A stretch of 13,467 nucleotides of DNA from Desulfobacteraceae bacterium (GTDB lineage Bacteria > Desulfobacterota > Desulfobacteria > Desulfobacterales > Desulfobacteraceae), in assembly GCA_030638935.1 (NCBI GenBank), contig DAOWDR010000231.1, positions 1 to 13,467 of the forward strand, written 5' to 3'. The position numbers and the translations under genes were made by a program. Shown one piece after another: positions 7,664 through 13,467 of this stretch; positions within the stretch are counted from its first letter, which is position 1, and each line of letters opens with the position of its first letter. Below the pieces are notes generated by a model. It did no database searches, was not told the DNA's origin, and saw only the letters and a list, made by a program, of their open reading frames with translations.

Positions 7664-7740
7664 TTTTGTAGTGTGGATATTCAGGTTATTCTGAATTAGA
7701 CGAGCTGCCAAGGATTACTATTAATCGAGGAGAGGCTAAA

Positions 7741-8085
7741 ATGGAAAAAGTTGCTATTGTCGGCTGCGGTACCTATATGGACCAGGGACATGGTTGCCCT
7801 GGAGAGTGGAGATGCCTTAAAGCGGCATCACAGGGGGAAGGAACATTCAAAGCCCCTTCCGAGGTTGTCTCCTTTGTCAAATGTCAGTGCCCCGGCAGGG
7901 CAGTCATACCAACCCTTGGGATGGCTGCAAAATTATCTGAAATAAAACCGGAGAAAATTTATTTAAGTTCCTGCCTGGCCAATGCTGTGCCTGGATGCCC
8001 TTACAGCAGTCCAGAAGAATTTGCAGACTTAATAAAAGAAAAAACCGGTATTGATGTAATATTAGGAACCCATGATTACCATTAA
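7741..8085 (+). CDS. CGGC domain-containing protein
   Basis: A 114-residue cytoplasmic protein of the CGGC domain family, a small cysteine-rich, probably metal- or Fe-S-binding fold of unknown reaction. Seven cysteines are visible: C9, C19, C25, C48, C50, C78 and C86. FVKCQCPGRAV (46-54 region) occupies the place of the family's CGGCPGR motif, with Gln replacing the two glycines; YLSSCLANAVPGCPYSSPEE and the terminal VILGTHDYH are also characteristic. A very strong ribosome-binding site (GAGGAGAGG) lies just upstream of the ATG. It is first in a two-gene operon with the selenocysteine Fe-S protein, 21 bp away, so it may supply, sense or exchange sulfur, selenium or metal for that enzyme, or be an electron-transfer partner. 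That link is inference from position alone. Confidence 0.82.
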   Translation: MEKVAIVGCGTYMDQGHGCPGEWRCLKAASQGEGTFKAPSEVVSFVKCQCPGRAVIPTLGMAAKLSEIKPEKIYLSSCLANAVPGCPYSSPEEFADLIKEKTGIDVILGTHDYH

Positions 8086-8106
8086 CCCTTTTGAAAGGAA
8101 ATAGAG

Positions 8107-9429
8107 ATGACAGAAACTGTCATTAAGCTTGGTCATAAAAGAAAAAAGAATATCTTTTTAGACAAGGTAAAAGAACTGCTGCCCGAAGGCGGTAACCTCA
8201 ATGCGTGCCTGACCTGTGGAGCCTGTGCATCCGGCTGTCCCGCAACGGGTCTGAATGATATGGACCCCAGGAAATTTCTACGCATGGCAGCTCTGGGCAT
8301 GGATGAAGAAATCATCGCCTCGGACTGGCCCTGGATGTGTACCATGTGCATGCGATGTATCTATGTCTGTCCCATGAAAATTGATATCCCCCAGCTGATT
8401 TTCAATGCCAGGACATTGCGGCCCCGGGAGGAAAGACCCAAGGGTATCCGTGATTCCTGCGATATGGCCCTGAAAAACGATACCACCTCTGCCATGGGAA
8501 CCACTGAAGAGGATTTCGAGTTTGTGGTAGAGGATGTGCTGGAAGAATACCAGGAAGCCCAGCCAGAATTTGCGGACATGCAGGCTCCCATCGACAAGGA
8601 AGGGGCTGAATTTTTCTTAAACCAGAACTCAAGGGAACCGGTCACGGAACCCGATGAGATGGTCCCCCTATGGAAAATTCTTCACACAGCCGGAGTAGAC
8701 TGGACTTACGGAAGCAAGGGATGGGCAGGGGAAAATTATTGCATGTTCCTGGCCGACGACGATGACTGGAAACAGGTCACCAAAACTTCTGTTGACCAGG
8801 CCAATAAACTCAAAACCAAGACCTTTCTCAATACCGAGTGAGGGCACGTAACATTCTCAGTCCTGGCAGGACTGAAAAAATTCAACCTTAAACACGATTT
8901 TGATGTAAAAAATATTTATGAATACTATGCCCAATGGATCAGGGAAGGAAAACTTCCGGTCAATTCAGACTGGAACAAGGACCTGAAGATCAAATTCACA
9001 GTCCAGGATCCCTGCCAGATTGTCAGGAAAAGCTATGGAGACCCCATTGCCGAAGACCTTCGCTTTGTTGTTAAATCCGTTGTGGGCGAAGAAAATTTTA
9101 TCGACATGCAGCCCAACCGCTCCAACAATTATTGCTGCGGCGGGGGAGGCGGATTTCTACAGTCAGGATTTAAAGAAGAGCGTCTTGCCTATGGGAAAAT
9201 AAAGGATGATCAAATCAAGGCCACAGGTGCCGACTATTGCATTGCCGGCTGTCATAATTGCCATGCCCAGATCCACGAACTGAGCGAACACTATGGGGGA
9301 AATTATCCTGTGGTGCACATGTGGACACTGATCTGTCTGTCATTGGGTATTCTGGGCCCCAATGAAAGGGAATATCTGGGGGATGACCTAAAAGAGGTCA
9401 ATGTATTCCACCCGGAAACTGCCATGTAA
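8107..9429 (+). CDS. HdrC/HdrB-type Fe-S oxidoreductase, selenoprotein with UGA-encoded selenocysteine
   Basis: A single frame of 440 codons interrupted only by TGA at 8839-8841 (residue 245). Residues 34-44 (CLTCGACASGCP) and 78-88 (CTMCMRCIYVCP) are two [4Fe-4S] motifs as in HdrC. An acidic linker (about 110-185) leads to a degenerate first CCG-like region that keeps C212 and ends in NTE-U-GH, where Cys is expected. After the TGA the same frame encodes a complete canonical CCG domain: C303, C343-C344-G, C382xxC385, spaced CX39CCGX36CXXC. That domain binds noncubane Fe-S clusters in HdrB/HdrD. A SECIS-like hairpin follows the TGA at once. The protein is probably a cytoplasmic thiol/disulfide or electron-transfer oxidoreductase. 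The ribosome-binding site is GAAAGGAAATAGAG before the ATG, and a terminator follows the TAA at 9427. Gene callers would end it at 8841 and report a fragment starting near 9082. Confidence 0.92.
8856..8877 (+). promoter_or_regulatory. Bacterial SECIS element within the Hdr-like selenoprotein gene
   Basis: Starting 15 bases after the TGA, TCAGTCCT (8857-8864) and AGGACTGA (8868-8875) form a perfect 8-bp stem closed by the 3-base loop GGC. Further T-A pairs can form below a C/A mismatch. The loop begins with G, and its first base lies 24 bases from the UGA. Both features fit the described bacterial SECIS rules for SelB recognition (short apical loop with an early G, set distance from the UGA). 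The hairpin lies in coding sequence, as expected in bacteria. Confidence 0.85.
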
Positions 9430-9438
9430 CCAACCTAA

Positions 9439-9484
9439 AGGGCCGGAGACTATCTTTAGTTGTCTTCGGCCCTCTCTTTTATTT
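9439..9484 (+). terminator. Rho-independent terminator after the selenoprotein operon
   Basis: A 12-bp stem pairs 9439-9450 (AGGGCCGGAGAC) with 9462-9473 (GTCTTCGGCCCT), with one G-U pair, an 11-base loop, and the T-rich tail CTCTTTTATTTTG. It begins 9 bases after the TAA of the selenoprotein gene and closes that transcription unit. It may also stop transcripts from the convergent YccF gene. Confidence 0.85.
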
Positions 9485-9513
9485 TGTCCCTATTCACAAA
9501 ATTAAAGGAGATA

Positions 9514-9900
9514 TTACTTAGGCACAGCCCGCTTACCCAATGGGGCAAAACAGATTAGAGCCAGCCTGAAATGGGCAAATCCAAAGGGAATTCCAATAAT
9601 GGTCAGGCAAAGACCGGCGCCGGCCAGGATATGAGAAATGGCCAGCCAGATACCCGCCAGAATGATCCATAAAAAATTGGCCATACCGGTTCCCATTATC
9701 CGTTCCTCCCCCACCGCCCGGGAATCCACAAGTTCTTTGCCAAAGGGAAATGCCGCAAACCCGGCAATCCTGAAGGCAGCAAATCCAAAGGGGATACCCA
9801 CCACAGTAAGAAATAAGAGACCTCCCAGCACTACCCATAAAAGCCATGCCACAAGTCCGCCGCCAAAAATAAACCAGATGATGTTCAATATCAGTGCCAT
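9514..9900 (-). CDS. YccF domain-containing inner membrane protein
   Basis: A 128-residue, very hydrophobic protein built of two similar halves. Each half has a hydrophobic stretch followed by a GIPFGFA(A/H)FR motif: LTVVGIPFGFAAFRIAGF near residues 31-48 and LTIIGIPFGFAHFRLAL near 98-114. This duplicated motif is the signature of the YccF (DUF307) family of small integral membrane proteins, whose function is not established. Roughly four membrane segments are expected. The start is an ATG at 9900 preceded by a weak GGGA-containing site. It stands alone: no gene follows it on the same strand, and the terminator of the selenoprotein operon lies just beyond its 3' end. Confidence 0.88.
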   Translation of the reverse strand: MALILNIIWFIFGGGLVAWLLWVVLGGLLFLTVVGIPFGFAAFRIAGFAAFPFGKELVDSRAVGEERIMGTGMANFLWIILAGIWLAISHILAGAGLCLTIIGIPFGFAHFRLALICFAPLGKRAVPK

Positions 9901-10119
9901 TATTTTATCCCAAGGTTATGGTTAAATCCAAAATTAAATTCACACAATAATGGTTTTTACCAGCCCATGCAAGCCAAATCTTTATCTGCTGAATCCACCC
10001 TGAAAACTGAATTTAAACATCAATGGACATAACCCTGATTTAAGAATTGTGGTACAAGTCAAATCCCGACAACATATAGGTTTTTGCCATGACACACGAC
10101 ACTGCCATTCCCAATCGAA

Positions 10120-10300
10120 AGACCCTTTTTTAAGGGAAAGACGTCTTTGGCATCGTCCCGGCAGCGGCAGGGGGAAGGTCCTCCATTTCATTCTCACCGG
10201 ACGTCGGTGTCCGGTTCCGAGGTAAATGGTCCCTATGCTGCGTCCATGCGCCCCGGAACCATTTAAATCCATTCCAGACCTTCCCCCTGCCGCTGCCTCT
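10120..10300. repeat. Structured intergenic palindromic element with 21-bp inverted arms
   Basis: The region 9901-10447 has no convincing gene. Its centre is a GC-rich imperfect palindrome. Bases 10160-10180 and 10277-10297 are perfect 21-base inverted arms (left arm starts GGCAGCGGCAGG). Nested inside are a 7-bp hairpin (ACCGGAC 10196-10202 with GTCCGGT 10209-10215), GGTTCCG/CGGAACC (10213-10219 with 10254-10260) and AAATGGT/ACCATTT (10224-10230 with 10258-10264); the last two pairings overlap and are mutually exclusive. Just left of the arms are a small hairpin (10123-10136) and the 12-base palindrome AAAGACGTCTTT (10137-10148). The composition is unlike the AT-rich flanks. It could be a MITE-like or REP-like repeat or a structured RNA. 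No transposase or flanking target duplication was identified. Confidence 0.7.
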
Positions 10301-10447
10301 GCCCCAACAAAAACAACGCTATAGCCCATTCTAAAAATTTCTTAAGAATCAAAAACAATTTTGCTTTATAAATTGAAGTCATGCAAGTAAGTGTAACTGT
10401 TCGATGGACCTAAAAGCAACTACTGGAAGATCAAAATAGCACTATAA

Positions 10448-10681
10448 TTATAGATTTCCGTAGTAAACATCCTTACAATCCAAGCAAATTGTATGAGTAA
10501 GATCCGCTTCTGAGTGTTTCTTTATATAAGCGTCCAGAGGCCACCATCTGCCGTTTTTTCTCATCCCCTGGGATTTTCTGTCTTTGGCGGTATATACAAC
10601 CTTATAAATGCTTTCACCGATATAGAACTGGAAGCCGGAATGGTGCCCCGAAAGCATATTTTCGATAACAGAATCCGTCAT
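10448..10681 (-). CDS. Small hypothetical protein with C-terminal CxxC
   Basis: A 77-residue ORF from the ATG at 10681, 8 bases after the nitroreductase stop; a TTG at 10699 would add six residues and overlap that gene by 10 bp. No domain is certain. The segment GRWWPLDAYIKKHSEADLTHTICLDC (residues about 45-69, with C66 and C69) resembles the tail of small proteins and sensor fragments that end in a pattern like HSEADFSHGICPDC, seen in many deltaproteobacterial regulators; that is recollection, not a search. The Shine-Dalgarno is weak. It is probably co-transcribed with the nitroreductase. It may be a real small gene or the surviving end of a longer decayed one. Confidence 0.45.
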   Translation of the reverse strand: MTDSVIENMLSGHHSGFQFYIGESIYKVVYTAKDRKSQGMRKNGRWWPLDAYIKKHSEADLTHTICLDCKDVYYGNL

Positions 10682-10689
10682 ACAAGGGG

Positions 10690-11352
10690 TTAATCCCAAA
10701 AGACCACTGAATCTTCAATGGCGGCCCGATCTGTTCTGGTTGTATTAACCACTGCTTCTTTATCTGGGTATCCAAAGGACATGCCAAAGAGGATACCGAT
10801 ATCCTCTGGGATTTTTAACAATTCTTTCACTGGATTCGGGAATTGTCCAAGGGCGCCTTGAAAACAGCTTGCAATACCGTTTTGGCTCAGCAATAGGGCC
10901 AGTGTCTGGGCATAAATACCCATATCCACCGCTCCCATGATGTTTAAATATTTTTCCATGGTAAAAAACACGGCATGGGGGGCATTAAAAAATTCCCAAT
11001 TTCGAACCAGGGCCATCAATCGGGAATTTTTATCGCTGCGCTCAATATTCATCGAACTGTACAGTGCGCTTGCAGATTCATACTGGCGGTCACGATGGGT
11101 TCCGGTATAGCGTACTTTCCAGTCAAACTCCGGGTTTGGCTCATTGCCACTCATCACAGCTCTAAGTAAGTTATCTTTTAGGGCATCCTTTGTATTTCCG
11201 GACACCACATGGATTTGCCAGGGTTGAACATTGCAGTTGGAAGGTGATAATTGTGCCAGGGTGAATATGGATTTTATAAGTTCATCCGGGACAGGTTTTT
11301 CAATAAAGGCACGCACGGAATTTCGCTTTTTTAATAAATCATTTAAAGACAT
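10690..11352 (-). CDS. Nitroreductase family FMN-dependent oxidoreductase
   Basis: A 220-residue nitroreductase-fold flavoprotein. The N-terminal KKRNSVRAFIEKPVPDELI contains the FMN-phosphate-binding Arg pair, and LAQLSPSNCNVQPWQIHVVSG is the classic SPSxxNxQPW segment. The C-terminal half (MGIYAQTLALLLSQNGIASCFQGAL, then GILFGMSFGYPDKE) matches the second half of the family, including the GxxxGYP-like motif. Such proteins form dimers that bind FMN and reduce nitroaromatics, quinones or other acceptors with NAD(P)H; the natural substrate cannot be predicted here. The ATG at 11352 has a weak GAAAGAG site upstream. The downstream small ORF begins 8 bases after its stop. Residues 80-115 form an insert with a GTHRDRQYESA segment that is common in the longer nitroreductases of this size. 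Confidence 0.9.
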   Translation of the reverse strand: MSLNDLLKKRNSVRAFIEKPVPDELIKSIFTLAQLSPSNCNVQPWQIHVVSGNTKDALKDNLLRAVMSGNEPNPEFDWKVRYTGTHRDRQYESASALYSSMNIERSDKNSRLMALVRNWEFFNAPHAVFFTMEKYLNIMGAVDMGIYAQTLALLLSQNGIASCFQGALGQFPNPVKELLKIPEDIGILFGMSFGYPDKEAVVNTTRTDRAAIEDSVVFWD

Positions 11353-11610
11353 TTCTATACTCTTTCGTTGGAGTTATTATAAATTACAGCCATCATCAGG
11401 GGACCATTTCCCAAAAAAACAATACAGTTTGTGGTATGGATACTCAAGAAAATTTATGGCCTCGGTTGGTCATGCAGGAATGCAAACTCCACACCTGATT
11501 CGGTGGTGGGATAGCCCGCTGCCGGCACTTGTTGAAATTGCCTGAAATCCATAGATATGTGACTTATATCCGCCATCAAATTTGAAGAGGTTCTGTATTC
11601 CACTGTCTAA

Positions 11611-11793
11611 TCAAAGAGAGAACAAAGAGGCCTGGTCATAGATGAACTCATCGGCAAAGAGGAATATGTTATTAAAAGCCTTGGGGAAAGCCTGGAAAAT
11701 GTCTCTTGTTTGGCAGGCGGTGCCATTCTTTCAGATGGAAGAGTCGGCCTGATCCTTGACATGCATGGCCTTTTCCAAATGGCCCTGGTATAA
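11611..11793 (+). pseudogene. Remnant of chemotaxis histidine kinase CheA (C-terminal CheW-like domain)
   Basis: Sixty codons after an in-frame TAA (11608-11610) encode the tail of CheA: GLVIDELIGKEEYVIKSLGE, then LAGGAILSDGRVGLILDMHGLF, ending at TAA (11791-11793). This matches the extreme C-terminus of the CheA regulatory domain, with the GLVVDELxGxxEVVIK and GDGRVxLILD motifs. There is no start codon, ribosome-binding site, or upstream CheA domain in the window, so it is a decayed fragment. The remainder of 11353-11934 contains nothing I can assign; an open stretch at about 11430-11545 is not recognisable. Confidence 0.75.
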
Positions 11794-11934
11794 GGGTCCT
11801 TATATCAGGGCGCCGCAAAACTAAAAATCCGTGCAGTTTAATCGGATTAGGAAAAAAAATGATAATAAATATCCGAGCTATCTACGGCAGCTCTTTTTTA
11901 AAAAGTACCTGTAATACAAATATTTCGATATTTT

Positions 11935-12435
11935 TTATAATCCCCTTTGATTGACCAATCCATCCCTCGCAAAAAGATGAAAATAGATATCAGAAATATA
12001 CACAATACCAATGGGCTCATTGTTTTTTAAAACCGGCAGTCTGTGATACTTATGTTTTACCATTCGATCCAAAAGTATCATAAGATGTTCATCCGGGAAA
12101 GCACCAACTACTTCAGAACTCATGATATCTCCAATTTTCTTATTTATAAGTTCTTTCTTGAACAGTTTTATCTGCCCTTCCCAGGAAATATCCTTTCCAT
12201 CCACCATGCCATAATTCAGAAATCCCGGCCTTAAATGATATAGAATATCAAACATGGTAATAATACCAACAAAGTGATTCGCTTCGTTAATAACCATAAG
12301 GCTTGTGGTTTTATCTCCGGTATTCCTGATTCTCCCACTAAAAATCATCTTTATAGCAGTTTCAATGGGTTCTTTATAATCAACTTTGTCAAAATCTGTA
12401 ATCATAATATCTTTTGCATATATCTCTGTCGTCAT
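11935..12435 (-). CDS. CBS-pair domain protein
   Basis: A 166-residue protein made of two CBS motifs and little else. The first covers about residues 6-68 (YAKDIMITDF, then SLMVINEANHFVGIITMFDILYH), the second about 104-158 (IGDIMSSEVVGAFPDEHL, then HRLPVLKNNEPIGIVYISDIY). CBS pairs bind adenine nucleotides or S-adenosylmethionine and act as energy-state sensors, usually controlling a partner enzyme or transporter. No partner domain is fused. The ATG at 12435 was chosen over one at 12453, because AAAAGGA lies 7 bases upstream of it while the earlier ATG has no ribosome-binding site. It is a single gene between a decayed region and the divergently transcribed ABC-F gene, and its target is unknown. 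Confidence 0.88.
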   Translation of the reverse strand: MTTEIYAKDIMITDFDKVDYKEPIETAIKMIFSGRIRNTGDKTTSLMVINEANHFVGIITMFDILYHLRPGFLNYGMVDGKDISWEGQIKLFKKELINKKIGDIMSSEVVGAFPDEHLMILLDRMVKHKYHRLPVLKNNEPIGIVYISDIYFHLFARDGLVNQRGL

Positions 12436-12552
12436 AAGCTGATCCTTTTTCATTAGGTGTTATTTGCAATTTTCCGATGCTGGCCTACAATTTTTTAAGT
12501 ATCCTTTTTGTGTAATCTTTTTTTAAAATGAGATTATCCTGTTTTTTATTCT

Positions 12553-12583
12553 TTGACAATAAAGATCAGGAATCAAATAAAAT
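12553..12583 (+). promoter_or_regulatory. Weak candidate promoter for the ABC-F gene
   Basis: TTGACA (12553-12558) is a perfect -35 box, and TAAAAT (12578-12583) a 5/6 -10 box, but the spacer is 19 bp, longer than ideal. A second TTGACT is at 12595-12600 without a well-spaced -10. The 12436-12766 gap is AT rich, so chance matches are likely. Transcription from here would pass through the hairpin at 12711. Confidence 0.3.
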
Positions 12584-12710
12584 TTATTTTTGAATTGACT
12601 CTTTAAAGCTAACCCAGTTCTTTTAATGATATATTTTTGTCATCCCGGGCATGTTCCCAAAAAACAACTTTCCTTTTGCCTTAAAAAATGATAAAGTACG
12701 TCGACTTTTG

Positions 12711-12741
12711 AACCACAGGCTTCTCTCCTGTGGTTTTTTTA
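12711..12741 (+). terminator. Terminator-like hairpin in the ABC-F leader, candidate attenuator
   Basis: AACCACAGG (12711-12719) pairs perfectly with CCTGTGGTT (12727-12735) around a 7-base loop and is followed at once by TTTTT; this is a textbook intrinsic terminator. No + strand gene lies upstream (the neighbour is on the minus strand), and the ABC-F ribosome-binding site starts only 10 bases after the T-run. That suggests a leader attenuator. A tiny ATG-TGA frame (MIKYVDF, 12688-12711) ends at the base of the stem, but it has no Shine-Dalgarno. Confidence 0.7.
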
Positions 12742-12766
12742 TTTAATACGAAGGAAATGAAAATCA

Positions 12767-13467
12767 ATGATTAGCGCAAATAGCATCACCCTGGCCTATG
12801 GGAAGCGGGTTCTGTTCAAAGACGTCAATATAAAATTTGCACCGGGCAATTGTTACGGACTCATCGGAGCCAATGGTGCTGGAAAATCCACTTTCTTAAA
12901 GATTCTTGCCAAGGATATCGAAGCCGATTCAGGCACTGTCTCAGTTGGACCAAGGGAACGAATAGCAGTATTGAGACAGGACCACTTTGCCTTTGACGAG
13001 GAAACGGCCTTAAACACCGTGATCATGGGCCATGAAGCCCTCTACAAAATCATGGCGGAAAGGGATGCCCTTTATGCCAAGCCTGATTTTTCCGAAGAAG
13101 ACGGAATAAAATCCGGTGAGATTGAAGTTGAATTTGCAGAAATGAATGGCTATGAGGCAGAGCCTGAAGCAGCCATTCTCTTAAATAACCTGGGAATTGC
13201 CGAAGATCTGCACACCAAAAAAATGAAAGAACTTGAGGGAGGGGAAAAGGTTCGGGTGCTCCTTGCCCAGGCCCTGTTCGGAAATCCCGACGTCCTGCTT
13301 TTAGATGAGCCCACCAACAACCTGGACATCAAATCCATTGCCTGGCTTGAGGAATTTCTCTATCGGTTCAAGAATACGGTCATCGTGGTATCCCATGACC
13401 GCCATTTCATGAACCAGGTGTGCACCCACATTGCTGACATTGATTTTGGGCAAATCTCTGTATATGC
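12767..13467 (+). CDS. ABC-F family ATPase, YbiT-like (3' partial)
   Basis: The frame is open from the ATG at 12767 to the end of the window, giving about 233 residues of the first ATP-binding domain. Walker A is GANGAGKS (34-41), the Q-loop follows at VLRQDHF, the signature region reads ELEGGEKVRVLLAQALF (LEGGE instead of LSGGE), Walker B is DVLLLDEPTNNLDI, and the H-loop is VVSHDRHF. No membrane segments are present, as expected for ABC-F proteins, which bind the ribosomal E site and relieve stalled translation. The LLAQALFxNPDVLLLDEPTNNLD run and the degenerate signature resemble YbiT. The Shine-Dalgarno AAGGA is 11 bases from the ATG. The leader contains a terminator-like hairpin. Confidence 0.92.
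   Translation, partial: MISANSITLAYGKRVLFKDVNIKFAPGNCYGLIGANGAGKSTFLKILAKDIEADSGTVSVGPRERIAVLRQDHFAFDEETALNTVIMGHEALYKIMAERDALYAKPDFSEEDGIKSGEIEVEFAEMNGYEAEPEAAILLNNLGIAEDLHTKKMKELEGGEKVRVLLAQALFGNPDVLLLDEPTNNLDIKSIAWLEEFLYRFKNTVIVVSHDRHFMNQVCTHIADIDFGQISVY

Noticed and set aside
8839..8841. TGA as a genuine stop or nonsense mutation splitting the Hdr-like gene
   Set aside because: The frame continues for 195 codons with a fully conserved CCG motif, no Shine-Dalgarno or good start lies just after the TGA, and a SECIS-like hairpin follows at the right distance.
9082..9429. Separate 115-residue CCG-domain protein
   Set aside because: It is the in-frame C-terminal part of the selenoprotein. 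Its would-be start lies past C303, the first cysteine of the motif, and has no ribosome-binding site.
10160..10297. Integron attC site
   Set aside because: The inverted-arm structure is suggestive, but the RYYYAAC and GTRRRY core sites could not be found at the ends, and no integrase or cassette array is present.
9982..10329. 115-codon open frame on the minus strand
   Set aside because: It runs through the palindromic element, lacks a good ribosome-binding site, and its translation has low-complexity, non-protein-like composition.
11231..11545. 104-codon open frame on the + strand
   Set aside because: Its first part is antisense to the nitroreductase N-terminus, and the remaining part matches nothing recognisable.
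11918..11940. AAATAT-TTCG-ATATTT hairpin beside the CBS gene stop
   Set aside because: All stem pairs are A-T, so it is weak; it is AT-rich sequence where such pairing is common. It may contribute to termination but cannot be supported.

Overview
The window looks like chromosomal DNA of a sulfate-reducing or related anaerobic member of Desulfobacterota, most likely the Desulfobacteraceae. Pointers are oxygen-sensitive Fe-S radical-type dehydratase genes with their ATP-driven activator, a soluble HdrC/HdrB-type fusion that reads through an in-frame UGA (selenocysteine), and an M99 (Csd4-type) peptidoglycan carboxypeptidase. This is inference from gene content; no rRNA or other taxonomic marker is present.

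Bases 1-3767 (+ strand) hold a tight operon: a 5'-truncated BcrC/HgdB-type subunit, a second 2-hydroxyacyl-CoA dehydratase/benzoyl-CoA reductase-type subunit, an SDR oxidoreductase, and a BcrA/HgdC-type activator ATPase whose ATG overlaps the SDR stop codon. Together they form a complete two-subunit dehydratase/reductase plus activator, with a dehydrogenase that could make or use the hydroxyacyl or enoyl substrate. Bases 3797-7370 (- strand) hold a PaaI-like hotdog thioesterase, a membrane-anchored TPR protein, an M99 carboxypeptidase and a Tat-exported M15/VanY-like peptidase. The last three form one transcription unit that looks dedicated to envelope and peptidoglycan work.

Bases 7388-9485 (+ strand) are the most interesting part. 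A sigma-54 type promoter, with a palindrome about 130 bp upstream of the likely start site, precedes a CGGC-domain protein and a 440-residue Fe-S protein. That protein has two [4Fe-4S] ferredoxin motifs, then a UGA codon at residue 245 followed at once by a bacterial SECIS-like hairpin, then a complete canonical CCG domain. A strong terminator closes the unit. Conventional gene calling would split this selenoprotein into a 244-residue protein and a fragment.

Bases 9486-13467 carry single genes: a YccF membrane protein, a nitroreductase with a small downstream ORF, a CBS-pair protein, and the start of a YbiT-like ABC-F ATPase that runs off the window. Between them lie a highly structured intergenic element with perfect 21-bp inverted arms (10160-10297), a decayed C-terminal fragment of CheA (11611-11793), and a terminator-like hairpin in the ABC-F leader that may be an attenuator. 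No tRNA, rRNA, CRISPR array, transposase or phage gene was found.
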